Shown here in pieces: positions 1-11,353 of a stretch of 64,000 nucleotides of DNA. Both the position numbers and the translations under genes were made by a program. The notes below the pieces were generated by a model. That model worked only from the letters and a program-made list of their open reading frames with translations. It searched no databases and was not told where the DNA came from. Numbering within the stretch: the first letter of the stretch is position 1; every line of letters starts with the position of its first letter. This DNA is from Eucommia ulmoides (taxonomy: Eukaryota > Streptophyta > Magnoliopsida > Garryales > Eucommiaceae), in assembly GCA_016647705.1 (NCBI GenBank), contig CM028325.1, forward strand, positions 30,360,474-30,424,473, in the 5' to 3' direction.

Positions 1-72
1 AAGATTTTAAAATATAAAAAAAAAAAAATATTAAATTATGTTTAAATTAAAAAAATTCCTTTAAATTAATTT

Positions 73-205
73 TAAAATTCAGTTAAGTGAATATCTATTT
101 AGATATCAATTGAGTGGATATCTACTTAAATATTCATTAAGTGGATATCTACTTAAATATTCATTAAGTAGATATCTACTAAATATAATTAAGTAGATAT
201 CCATG
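73..205. repeat. Short tandem repeat of palindromic units
   Basis: About four to five units of roughly 30 bp share the core agtggatatctact or agtagatatctact, which is itself nearly palindromic. The units sit in A/T-rich DNA with no coding potential. Unit ends are imprecise because the copies have diverged. No known family is recognised. Confidence 0.6.
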
Positions 206-318
206 TAATGGACGCAATCAGAAAATCAAATCATCAATAAACAAGATACGACATTTTGACTGTCCTCCAATTCGGATCACCAATATTTATAAAAAAATCT
301 AGAAAATTTTGAAGAGGC

Positions 319-705
319 TGTAGACACGACATTTTGACTGTCCCGCAAAAAAATAATTAAAAAAAATAATTATACTTCGTTTTACAGCTGAATTTGTTTT
401 GTTTCATTTCATTTGTTCTAAATATACAAAAAAAAAAAAAAAAAAAAAAAAAAGAAAAAGAAAAATGGAATAAAGAAAAAGGTGTGAAATTGAAAAATAA
501 AGAAATGGGGGTTTGAAATTGAAAGAATGCTAAATAAAGGGAGTAAAATAAAAATGGAAGAAAAGGGAGTGAGACCCTTTTTTGCGTCTAAACCGTGAGA
601 GAGAGAGAGAGCAGGCGTGGGGCCCGCCTGCCCGCGCCTGCACAGCGCTAGAGAGAGAGAGAGAGGCGGTAGGGCTCACCTGTCGGCTGGTGTGGAACAA
701 AAATG
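319..705 (+). repeat. Tat/Ogre-type Gypsy LTR 5' fragment
   Basis: The segment begins TGTAGACACGAC and can be aligned by eye to the first ~400 bp of the LTR at 58803. Shared features are an A-rich stretch, a phrase ending in gggagtg-gaccc, a GA-rich run, and a GC-rich block around 615-690. Similarity fades after about 705, so only the start of an LTR is present. A second ~20 bp match to the LTR start lies at 245-265. It is an old fragment with no internal region, and it lies upstream of the candidate gene at 1237. Confidence 0.7.
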
Positions 706-1012
706 AGTTATGAAGAGGGTAATTTTGTCATTACAAAATGTGAGTAGAATTTTTAACTAATTTTTTTTTTATTTTTTTAAAATAAGAGTTAAAATGTTAT
801 TTTTATTTGTATAAGAGTATAAAAGTTATTGGGTCTCCAAATAAAACTTTAAGAGGAAAAAGTCATTTTTTAAAAGGGTCATCGTGGGGAGTGTGAAATT
901 TGGATTAACATTAAAAAAAACTTTTTCTTTTTCCATCCTTGTTCAACACAACCAAGCGCACCCATAATTTTCTCTGGTTTTTCATTTTACTGGGACAGGT
1001 AAGATTCTACGC

Positions 1013-1022
1013 ATTATATATA
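1013..1022 (+). promoter_or_regulatory. Candidate TATA box
   Basis: The sequence tatatataac lies about 215 bp upstream of the ATG at 1237 and is followed by a less A/T-rich leader. Spacing fits a plant core promoter with a 5' UTR of about 180 bp. No transcript evidence is available. Confidence 0.4.
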
Positions 1023-1236
1023 ACAATTCGTCCAATCGATGAATAAATATGTAAGTTGATGGCTGGCAAAAACGACGAGCTTCGCATTACTTCTGAAACC
1101 CATTTATTTCCTCTAAGAAGACCTGAAACTGAAAACTACTCCTCCATCTCATTTCATTGATCAACGGAGGTATGCGATTGGAAACCTGTTTGATCTGACC
1201 AACGCCGGAGCTTGACGAGAAATCGCCGCAGCAGCA

Positions 1237-1584
1237 ATGGACGTGCTCAGCAGAAGCTGCCGGTTCGAGAGAGGGTCGTCGTTGAGGAAGGTCGGGAGAT
1301 CCAACAGCTCGATTCTGTTGTCGGAGTTGATTTCGACGGAGATCGATAGAGTTGCGACTTACGATCGGCTGTCGGAGTCTATGAGGATGACCGGAGAGCG
1401 CGGCGGCGAAAGGCGGCGGAGGAACAGATACTGGACGTTTCTGATGAAGATGTTCTCGATCGGGAAGATAGACGGGGGAGGACCGGTGACGAAAAAGCGG
1501 GAAGTGACGGCGGAGGCGAAGCAGGGGAAGCGATCTTCCTTGCTTCCGGATCCTCACCGGCGATGGCCCGTTCAAGGTTGGTGA
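1237..1584 (+). CDS. Small basic plant protein, function unknown (candidate host gene)
   Basis: A 115-residue open frame lies in a GC-rich pocket inside A/T-rich DNA, with an adequate start context (cagcaATGG), a TATA-like box upstream and no need for introns. The protein is Arg/Ser-rich. It has a serine-rich N-terminus, a central segment ELISTEIDRVATYDRLSES that could form an amphipathic helix, an Arg cluster ERRRRNRYW at about 64-72, and a compact C-terminus RRWPVQGW. No enzyme or membrane motif is visible and I cannot name the family with confidence. A longer frame on the opposite strand (1087-1575) overlaps it; it has proline/arginine-rich composition typical of the antisense of a GC-rich gene. 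The real start could be different, and a gene fragment is possible. Confidence 0.55.
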   Translation: MDVLSRSCRFERGSSLRKVGRSNSSILLSELISTEIDRVATYDRLSESMRMTGERGGERRRRNRYWTFLMKMFSIGKIDGGGPVTKKREVTAEAKQGKRSSLLPDPHRRWPVQGW

Positions 1585-2861
1585 TGGGGCACGAACATCA
1601 AATGGAAATAATTATTGAGAAGAAATCATATTATAATTGATATATGCTGGCGATTCTGTTTTTTTTTCATATGCTTTTTTTGATATAAAAAATTTATATT
1701 AATATATTTAAAATGTATCATTTTGATTTAATTGAGTGGATAAAGGTAGTATACATCAAGTTTATATTTGAGATACCTTGTGTTATTCTTTCAGATACCA
1801 AAATTAGCCTCTATTATTTTTGTAATATTTTTGTTGGCAAAAATACTCTGGTATCATTTTTATTTGTTTTTAATTTTTCGTTTTTGTTTTTATTTTATGT
1901 TTTCTACTTATCATTTGTTTACTATTTTTTATTATTTATTTTTGTTCCCTATTTTATATTTTGTTTATTTTATTTTTAATTTTTTCTACGATTTTCTTAA
2001 GAAAACAACAAAATCAAAAGTAAAAAATTAAAAAACAAACAACATAAAATAAAACAAAAACAAAAACTTAGATTTAAATATGGTAAATAGTTATATTTTT
2101 TAAATTTATATTTTTAATATTTTGAATTTTATTTTTTTATTTTTTACATTTTGTTTTCTAAACTTTTATTTCCGATTTTTTTTTTTTAATTTTCTAAAAT
2201 ATCATACTAAAAAAATAAAATAAAAATTAAAAAATATGAAATAAACAAAATAAAATATTATATTATGAGATTATTTTCATTAATAAAATATGATAGAAGG
2301 TATTGTAGATAACTAAACCGAAAAGACGAGATATTCCATATATTATTGAAAATAATAGATATTCCATATATGATAAAATTGACATGAAAGAATGGTTGGT
2401 ATTTATCAAAATAACTTATCATATTCAAACTCCATATTAACATTATTATTTCATCTTTTTATTAATCAATAAATTAGACAGTTTATACTCACACCAATTT
2501 ATAAAGTTAGACTTAGCTCAATCTCCAAAAAAAAAAAAGAAAAAAAGAAAAAAAAGGACAATCTTATTGGAATATTAGGAAAGTGACAGCAGACGAGGAA
2601 GACACAAAATGGGCAAATTCAAGCAACGCTTGCGCGTAATCACAAGTTAACCTTTCAATCTCCCAATTCATTTTTATTTATTTATGCTTTTCTCACTCTC
2701 TATTTATATAATTTAAAATTATTATTTTAAATATAAATAATAATTAAAAATAATAATTTTAAATATTTTTGTAACAAATTATTTAATCATTTTTTTTTTT
2801 CATTTCACTTGCTATTATAATAAATATATAAGTAATAGATTTTTTTTTCAATTTTTTTTTT
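1585..2861. other. A/T-rich intergenic DNA, no feature seen
   Basis: This stretch is dominated by T-rich and A-rich runs. The open frames in it encode only Phe/Tyr/Leu-rich low-complexity peptides, as expected from poly-T. No RNA gene, transposon end or tandem array was recognised. Confidence 0.6.
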
Positions 2862-3832
2862 ACTCTTTCCAATGTTTAATTGGTCTTTGGCATTTTAAAT
2901 TTGATACACTTGGTCCCTAATTAATGAATTTGACTTTAATTGGGTCCAATTGACATTTCTATTAGTCTCAATTGGCGGCCAACCATTAGAGTGGAGACTT
3001 TTTGGTCTTTTTAAGTCTAAAACAGTTTTGTTCTCTTTTCTGTTTTTGTCTTCTGCGTAACACCTCTTCATTCTAGCCTATACATAGTCCTTTGCCTTCT
3101 TCCTAATTTGGCAACTCAAAATGTGAAAAATCAACACATTTGTAACTGTGGAGAAAGAAAAAAATGACAACTTTCTCTCCCAATTCATCAAACATACATT
3201 CTAAAGTAAATAAGCAAAATACATTGGACAAACAAAACAATCCATAATATATTTTAAAAAAAATGTCAGAATACATTAAAAAAATATGTATAATGAATTC
3301 AAAACCCCCCCCCCCCCCCCCCCCCCCCCCCGGATTTTGAATTTTTTGGTGGAATGAAACAAAATCCAGAACATAATTAAAAATTCTTCAACCCATTTTG
3401 AACTTGTACATTTCAAACCTGTACAAAACATAACAGAATATTTCCAAAAAAAAAATAACAGAACAATCCAGAAAAAAAGAACAAAACAGAACAAAACAAA
3501 ATGCAAAAACACACACACACACACATACACAATACACAACAACAATGAATGTGTTAAACTCAAAATACCGGAAGCCAATTGAAACACCCACCCCAAATAT
3601 GAAGGCCCAAAAAAGTCATTTCCCAGGTAATTGAGTTCAAAATAACGTATGTACACCTGCTTATAAGGTCACATGCTTAACATGTAACTTATTCCATCCA
3701 ATTTGGACTACCACCATGGTTAACTGGACCAAATTGAAGCTAATTGCATTAATTAGAGATCAAATGTGTCAAACCCGAAATACTGGAAGCCAATTAAACA
3801 CTCAACCCAAATATAAAGAGTCCAAAAAATAT
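2862..3832. repeat. ~1 kb inverted-repeat element (MITE-like or partial)
   Basis: The left block around 2870-2935 is similar to the reverse complement of the right block around 3745-3810: both carry a phrase like caattaaacac, aatactgg/aaatgcc and attaattag. The right arm also has a direct partner at 3549-3620. No coding sequence is present. The MULE at 3851 lies just beyond its right edge. Boundaries are approximate and no target duplication could be assigned. Confidence 0.45.
3305..3331. repeat. Poly-C run of 27 bases
   Basis: An uninterrupted run of 27 cytosines lies inside the inverted-repeat element. Such runs are rare in A/T-rich plant DNA and are length-unstable in sequencing, so the exact count should not be trusted. 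Confidence 0.9.
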
Positions 3833-3841
3833 TTTCTCTAA

Positions 3842-3850
3842 ATAATATTA
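3842..3850. repeat. Left 9-bp target-site duplication of the MULE
   Basis: The 9-mer ataatatta directly precedes the terminal GGG of the element and recurs exactly at 15465-15473 after the terminal CCC. Nine bases is the usual Mutator target-duplication length. Confidence 0.85.
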
Positions 3851-3936
3851 GGGTCAATCCGCCGGTGGTCCTCAAAATGGCAGCTATTTGTTAAAAACTC
3901 CCGAAGCCAAAAGTGACTTTCGTTTTAGTCCCACTC

Positions 3937-3946
3937 AATATAAAAA
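3937..3946 (+). promoter_or_regulatory. TATA box of the MULE Ulp1 gene
   Basis: The sequence aatataaaaagg lies about 90 bp inside the left end of the MULE and about 285 bp upstream of the first ATG at 4224. It is followed by a GC-richer leader. This mirrors the TATA box near the right end that serves the transposase. Confidence 0.5.
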
Positions 3947-4223
3947 GGCGGAATGCCAAATCACACGTGCCAATACACGTGCCCTGCCAGCGTTCTCGCC
4001 GAACTCCAGACCGCATTCGCCGTCCTACGCGAAAATTCAGAGGTCAGACCATCATGGCGCAGCGTGTCAGACCGTAGGCCGACTTTCTACGCAACAAATC
4101 GTTCCACTAAGCTGCAAAACTGTCTCGTCATCTTCTTCATTCTAGAAACCCTAATAAAACCCTTTACACTGAAAAAAATTGTGTTTTCAAAAAACTCTCG
4201 AAAAAATCCTTCTTCCTTAAACA

Positions 4224-7200
4224 ATGTCGAGAACACAGTCCGGCGCCGACTCACCTTATGCTCCAAAAAGAGGTAAAAACCCGTCCATTTCTTCACGATT
4301 CTACTCTGTTTTTTGAGACTACTAGTACATCTGTCTACTATTACATGATTTAGTAATTATTCAGACTACAATAGTTACATGCACCTCGAAACATTTTGTG
4401 ACATGTAACTAGAAACGTATATATGTCATTATCGGAACATATAACTGAATATTACCCTTTTCTATACAATATCCGACTTATATCTGCGACTTATATCTTT
4501 TTTGTTTATGAAAATAGTTACTTGTAATTAATATTACAGAAATACATGTTATTATGCACATGCAAAACGTATTCGACATATATCAGAAATATCAAACTTT
4601 TTAGTTACATGATATCAGATACATGTAACTAAAAAGTTACATATTATTAGACATGTAACTGAATATTACCTTTTTTTGTACTACTTCCGACTTATATGTG
4701 TTAAAATAGTTACTTGTAACTAATATTACTGAAAATATGAACTAAAAAAAGTTACAAGAAAATATCAAATTTTTTAGTTACATGATATCAGAGACATGTA
4801 ACTAAAAAGTTACATATTATTAGAGATGTAATTGAATATTATCTTTTTTTTTGTACTACTTCCGACTTATATGTGTGAAAATAGTTACGTGTAACTAATA
4901 TTACTGAAAATATGAACTAAAAAAAGTTACAAGAAAATATCATTTTTTTTTAGTTACATGATATCAGAGATATGTAACTAAAAGTTACATATTATTAGAT
5001 ATGTAACTGAATATTACCTTTTTTTGTACTACTTCCGACTTATATGTATGAAAATAGTTACGTGTAACTAATATTACTGAAAATATAAACTAAAAAAAGT
5101 TACAAGAAAATATCAAATTTTTTAGTTACATGATATCAGAGACATGTAACTAAAAAGTTACATATTATTAGAACATATAACTGTATATTACCTTTTTTTG
5201 TACTACTTTCGACTTCTATGTGTGAAAATAGTTACGTGTAACTAATATTACTGAAAATATGAATTAAAAACAATTATAAGAAAATATCAAATTTTTAAGT
5301 TACATAATATCAGAGACATGTAACTAAAAAACTTACATATTATTAGAACATGTAACTGAATATTACATTTTTTTTGTACTACTTCCGACTTATACGTGTG
5401 AAAATAGTTACGTGTCACTAATATTACTGAAAATATAAACTAAAAAAAGTTACAAGAAAATATCAAACTTTTTAATTACATGATATCAGAGACATGTAAC
5501 TAAAAAGTTACATATTATTAGAACATGTAACTGTATATTACCTTTTTTTGTACTACTTTCGACTTATATGTGTGAAAATAGTTACGTGTAACTAATATTA
5601 CTGAAAATATGAATTAAAAACAATTACAAGAAAATATCAAACTTTTAAGTTACATAATATCAGAGACATGTAATTAAAAAACTTACATATTATTAGAACA
5701 TGTAACTGAATATTACCTTTTTTTTGTACTACTTCCGACTTATATGTGTGAAAATAGTTACGTGTCACTAATATTACTGAAAATATCTGTCATAATGAAC
5801 ATGTAACTAAAAATGTTTGTAATATTTATCATATCTATATATTGAAGCATAGTAACTAAAAAAAGACATAAAAAAAAGGTTTTAAAATTTTATTTATCAG
5901 CTACTAATTTGTAGTAACTAAATGTACTTTGTAATAAAATACAACTAACTTATATTGTTATAGATCCAAGAAAAGGAAAAGCACCGGTAAGTAGAGAAGA
6001 AGAGGTAGAAAATGTTCTTTCCTTGACTCCAAGTCAAGAAAAAAAGTGGTACCATCAGTTCAGATCATCATTGAATCAGAGGATAGATCTTTTGACCGAA
6101 CTAAACCTTAGAGACGACCACAAGGAATGTTTAGCCAAAACACCTTTTTGGCAAACATTTAGAGCCCTAATTGAGAAAGATGTCACTCCGCAACAGTTTA
6201 AAAAAAAATGATCACCTAATTCTAGACATCATTTCTCGATATAATCCCTATAAAAATGCATTCAAAATTGCTGGGAAGTACCTCAGGCTGAAGCCCTGTG
6301 ATGTACGGCTCATATTTGGGATTAGGTCTGTAATAGAAGTGATCAATTGTAACTACGGGATGCGAGTGTCATCAAATTTTGTAATCAGAAACAGACTGGA
6401 AGGTGTACCGAAATTTACAGTCTGCATGATCAAAGAGATGGCAAAAAACAAAGTAACGGGTACAACACCACTTAAGGTTAGTGATGTTGTTCGCCTACTA
6501 TGCATGCATTTGTTTGCAACTTGTTTTTATGCAAACAAGGGACAATTTATTCCCTATGGCTTGGTCAAGTATGTGGATGACATTGACAAGATGATGACAT
6601 ACGCTTGGGCTGAGTCGATACATGAAAATCTGATGGCGTCTATTCGGTCAGACTACAGTAATCCAGTAGCGGTGAAAGGATGTGTCTTTGTTCTCCCAGT
6701 AAGTACATATTCTAACAAAAAAATCCTTAAATTGTCAAGTTACTAAAAATATTATTGTATTCTGACATAAAATACAATCTTTATTGAAAACAAATGCAGT
6801 ATTGGTTGTGCGAGCATACGACAATACAAAAACCAATTTCGGGAAGACTGAGAGCAATTCCACGTTTCACAAAATGGGATCTAAAGAGATTAAACAAGAA
6901 GCTAAGGAAATTGGGATTGCTCTATGTGACACCAAATCAGGTACCAGATCTCTGTTTTTTCTCATATTTCTTGCAAAAAAATACTAAAAAAAATGTAAAG
7001 TAGAAAGAGTCGAAACATGCATACAATTACTACAAAAAAGAACTAGACACATGTAACTAAAAAATTTGAGAAAATGTAACTAAAAAAACTAGGGGAAAAT
7101 TGGTGAAATATCTCATGTTTAAATTCTAATTATTGGAACATGTAACTGAAAAAAATATAAAACTTTTTAGTTACATATCAGATATGTGTAACTAAAAAGT

Positions 7201-9668
7201 TATATATTATTGCAATATGTATTTGGAAAAAAAAAATTAGTTACCTGTAACTAATAAAAGTAATTACCTGTAATCCATATATACGATTACTAGACATGTA
7301 ACTAAATATATGTAAATTATTAGAGACATATAATTAAAACACTTATATTTATGATTACAGGTTTTGTCGATTGAGGTATCTGAGAAACTGGGTGAAATTC
7401 AACAAGGAATTTGCAAACCAGTAGAGAGAAAGACAACAGAATATGATTAAGATATTACAATAATAGAAGAGCGTAGTGCAAAGGAAAAAACAACTGATGA
7501 TACTCATATTGGAAAAATAAGGAGAAAATTAAGGAAATCGGTTCATCTGCTAGATATACCCAGTTTTGATTTGGGAATTTCTGAATCTGACACTAGAGCC
7601 CCAAGGGTAGATCGAGAGAAAGAACAACTGAAAGAAAGAATCCTGCGTCTGACAGAACAGAATCAGGAGCTGAAAATGTAATGTGCCTAATCTGCTAAAA
7701 GGATTGAGGAATTGAATGGAGTTATTGAGGTGTTTACTGAAAAACAAGAGAAGTTAGAGAAAGAGATAATGAAGTTGAGTGTGCAGCTTGTCACTCAGCA
7801 ATATTGTATTGAGCATCTATTGAGAGAGCAAATCCAAGACCTCGATTGCTACTACAAACAGTTGGTGGCAAGAAAAGATGAAGAAATTGAGAGTTTGAAA
7901 GATCAACTTGCTGGACTTGATGGCAGAGAACCAAATGTAAAGGTGAAAGAGTCCTTTGACGATGAAGAATCATACGTGCCAACAGCATATTTGGGTGCAA
8001 CTTGTGACTTCAGACACAGTCCAACAGAGGAATCGTTTGAGCAGAAATTAAATATTCAGGACATAATGACAAGAGACGCCACACCACAAATGGAATAGGC
8101 AGTTAGGCTGTCTGCTGATTCGATTGATGATGAAAAAAGACAGCTTATTCAAGAAGAAAGTAATGCTGTCAAGCCTTCACACCATAAACAAAAAGTCAAA
8201 TCGAAAGCCAAAAAAACTGGTGACCCAAACTCTCTCATCAAACGAATCAAATCAAGATCACGGAAGCAAAAGGCACATGAAGAAGAATATGTGTATAATA
8301 ATCCTGTGAAAAGGATGAAGACAAGAAAAGATGATGAAGAGAGAGTGGATGAACCCATGGAGGTGGATAGTTATGTAGTCCCTGATGAAGATCCCACAAA
8401 AATGCCATCAAAGCGGAAGAGTTCTGTTGCGCCGTTCTTGGATGACGAGGACTGGACACTCATGAAGACCATTTATGATCTTGAACAATCAGGGTACTAA
8501 TTTACATCTAACATACATTTTTTTTTACCAACTACATGTACTAAATACAGAAAAATATGAAATTCTGCAGGTGTTTTGTGTTTGGAGGTGAAGGAGTAGA
8601 AACACAAGTGTCGTTGCGTGATTTATTTGGAATGCTTGTCGAAACAGAAGTTTCAAATTTTGTAAGTTTCTGTAATGTCTCTAAATTCTAAATTTATAAT
8701 GTTACTCATATATAACGTATAATTTTTTTTTTACTATTTTTGTAGATTATAAATGGATATGCTGAAGTTCTAATGAATAAGCAAGAACAAAAGATTACGG
8801 AGCTTAGTCTAACGCAACAGACTTTGTTGAGCAAATCATTCTTTACAATCAGCTCAGCATGGGTAATTTTGTATATTATTATAAATTTATTATGTTTTAG
8901 CAAAAAATATCTAACATCTGATAAAAAAAAAATTGCAGAAAATGATGAATGACAATTCAACAAAATACCTCGAAGATTATTTCTATCCACAGTTGGTACA
9001 AGCTTTAAGCGAGGACTATAGATACATCCATTTCCTAATGAATTCTCCAGGACGAAGTACGATAGAGAACCATTGGACATTACTCGTTCTGGATACGCAT
9101 GAGAATACATGGAGATTCTATAACTCGTTGCAGCCTAGAACTGGAAAACAAGAGGTCGACTACTATTTCAAAGATGCAAGGAAATTGGTATGTTAATAAC
9201 ATGGAAGTAATATACATTTGTTTAATTATTATTATTATTATTTTTTTATATATATTTCATATATGTTTGTTTTTTTTAGAAATTGTTTGTTGAAACATTT
9301 ATTAAGAAACATCGAAACCAGGATGCATCAGACCCCAAGTCTGAATCTAGGATGACATATGTCAAGAACACTCCACAACAGCACCCCGGCAGGTTTAAAT
9401 TTTTTTTTTAATTTTGTCTGTATGCTAGTCTTCTTAATTTGATAACACTAATTTTTTCTTAAAAAAAAAATACAGCAAAGATTGTGGAGTTTTTGTGATG
9501 TACTTCATGAAGCAAATAGCACTGGGGGAAGAAATTGATCCAGATTTCACAAGAGATGAGATCAGAAAAGAGAGGGCATTAGTCATTGAATCTTTGTTGC
9601 ATCATCCAACAAAATCTTGGATAATGAATGACTATTTGGCAAAAAAATTAGCAACAAAACTGGATTAA
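4224..9668 (+). pseudogene. MULE-carried Ulp1/SENP-like C48 cysteine protease, nine exons, broken
   Basis: I place exons at 4224-4272, 5964-6698, 6800-6940, 7361-8493, 8571-8661, 8746-8862, 8939-9187, 9280-9392 and 9476-9668; every intron is GT-AG. Summed length minus one base is 2820 nt, about 939 codons. The N-terminal third has the LKPCDVRLIFG...GCVFVLPYW region typical of Ulp1-like MULE proteins (DUF1985-like). A charged coiled coil and a Lys-rich nuclear-signal-like stretch follow. The last exons form the protease: His in NHWTLLVLD, FYNSLQPR where an Asp is usual, and the Cys in KDCGVFVMYF. The family cleaves SUMO-like modifiers in the nucleus; its job in transposition is unknown. Damage is one extra A in an A-run (6200-6208) plus four in-frame stops in exon 4 (7448, 7679, 7688, 8096). 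Each stop is one C-to-T step from a Gln codon. Confidence 0.85.
4604..5790. repeat. Tandem array of ~174-bp units in intron 1 of the Ulp1 gene
   Basis: About seven copies of a unit recur. The landmark phrase ctacttccgactta or its variant appears near 4681, 4857, 5031, 5204, 5380, 5552 and 5728, giving a period of 172-176 bp. Each unit contains several copies of the acatgtaact/agttac word, some as facing pairs separated by a few bases. The array fills most of the 1.7 kb first intron. Copies differ at a few percent of sites, so it is not an assembly artefact of identical units. Confidence 0.85.
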
Positions 9669-9890
9669 CAAGCCGTACGCTAATTATTTTGAACAAAAAT
9701 CGTTTCATGTGTGTAATGTTTTTTGACGGTTTGTTTTCATGCAATTTTTGCTATCAAAATTTCATTTTGCAACTATCGTATTCCAGATGCATGTCTGTCC
9801 AACGATTTTCGTAGTAATATATTTGATGTTTTTTGGTTTCTAGACAATTATAGTAATCTAGTTACATGTCACTAAACGATTCACATTTAT

Positions 9891-10185
9891 TGTACTACTT
9901 AAATAAAACAAAAGTAAATAACAAATAGTTACGAAGAACTAGAATCAATATCATTTAATCGCACCTGTGTTTTATTAAAAATAAATAAGTAATTTAAATA
10001 AAAACTAGTTATAAGTAACTATAATCCCCTAATTATTGTATTACTTAAATAAAACAAAAGTAAATAACAAATAGTTACGAAGAACTAGAATCAATATCAT
10101 TTAGTTGCACCTGTGTTTTATTAAAAATAAATAAGTAATTTAAATAAAAACTAGTTATAAGTAACTAGAATCCCCTAATTATCAT
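9891..10185. repeat. Two tandem copies of a 146-bp unit in the MULE
   Basis: The phrase tgtactacttaaataaaac at 9891 recurs as tgtattacttaaataaaac at 10037, and the following ~145 bp match almost fully. Both copies carry tagttacgaagaact and agttataagtaact words related to the element-wide motif. The repeat lies in non-coding DNA just downstream of the Ulp1 gene. Confidence 0.85.
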
Positions 10186-11283
10186 TACTTTTAGTTACAT
10201 GTATCTGCACCTCTTCTTTTTTTAAAAATATAAAAATAAATACTTATTATATATTTAAAAAGTGAAATGTGAAAAAAGACACTAAAAACATAGGCATTCG
10301 ACATCACTTCAAAAACCAATATATTTATTATATATTTATAAAAATATATAAATCTCTTTATACTTATATATTTTAATAATTTAAAAATAAAAAATTATTT
10401 AAAATAGAATACATGTCCCTAGTATCCCTATATTTTGTAACTAACAATTGGATTATTAGAATCTTTTAGTAATATATTTATTAATTAAAAAACTAAATTT
10501 TAATACAAAACACTTTACCTAGTTACATATACCTAGAATATAGAACTAAAAAATTAAATCTAGTTACATGTACCTAAAAACACCATGTCTCATCGCTAGT
10601 ACATTTCAAAAAAGTGAAATGTGAAAAGACTAATCACACCATGCGTCATCACTGCAAAATCGACGTGATGGACTCTTAAATGCACTGCAATACTAAAAAA
10701 TACGTCCTCATATTTATATATTAAAAAAAATTAAACAAACACGTGTCCCTAGTTACAAGTAACTAAAAATAAAAAACACTAAAAGTTAATTAAAAAATAA
10801 ATTTAAAATAAAATATAATAATTAAACGTAATAATTACTTCTATAATTTAGTACTATTAAACCACTATACCTATTTACATGTACCTAAAAATCTTAAACT
10901 ATAATTAAATCTAGTTACATGCAACCATTAATAAACTTCCAAATATATTCTAAAATAAAAATAAATAAAATGGTAAAAAAAAAAAAAATGATTTAAATAA
11001 AAATTAATTTAAATTTAAAAATTACTCCGATTAATAATTCAATAATTCCAAAAAAGAATAATTTAACGATAATATACTCACATGTAAAAATAAAAAAAAA
11101 AAAAAGAAAAAACAAAACACTATGTCTAGTTACAGGTACCTAGAATGTGTAAACTGCATAGATTCTAATTACATGTAATCATGATAAACGTATTTATTAT
11201 ATACGAAACGACGTGATGGATGTTGTATGTAAGAAAATGATTCGTATGCTACATGTAATCGTTGTTCTATCTAAAAAAATTTG

Positions 11284-11292
11284 ACTATAAAT
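11284..11292 (+). promoter_or_regulatory. TATA box of the small MULE ORF
   Basis: The word ctataaatac lies about 65 bp upstream of the ATG at 11354 and is followed by a leader rich in C and A, a normal plant core-promoter arrangement. It supports the ORF being a separate transcription unit. Confidence 0.5.
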
Positions 11293-11353
11293 ACGAAATC
11301 GCCGTCGTTCGTGTTCATATCTTCTGCACAAAAAACTCCCAGAGCAAAAACAA

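Noticed and set aside
73-205. CRISPR-like array
   Set aside because: Units are contiguous, short and without unique spacers, in a plant genomic context.
1087-1575. 162-residue minus-strand frame over the candidate gene
   Set aside because: It is Pro/Arg-rich antisense of a GC-rich frame, its start lies in the gene body end, and no promoter or domain supports it; the plus-strand frame has TATA and start context.
3276-3656. Minus-strand frame with Gly run and Cys/Val/Phe-rich stretch
   Set aside because: It arises from the poly-C tract and an AC repeat; composition is simple-sequence translation.
3888-4296. Three overlapping frames at the left end of the MULE
   Set aside because: They lie in the probable 5' UTR of the Ulp1 gene and lack domains; the short first exon at 4224 splices in frame to exon 2 and explains the region better.
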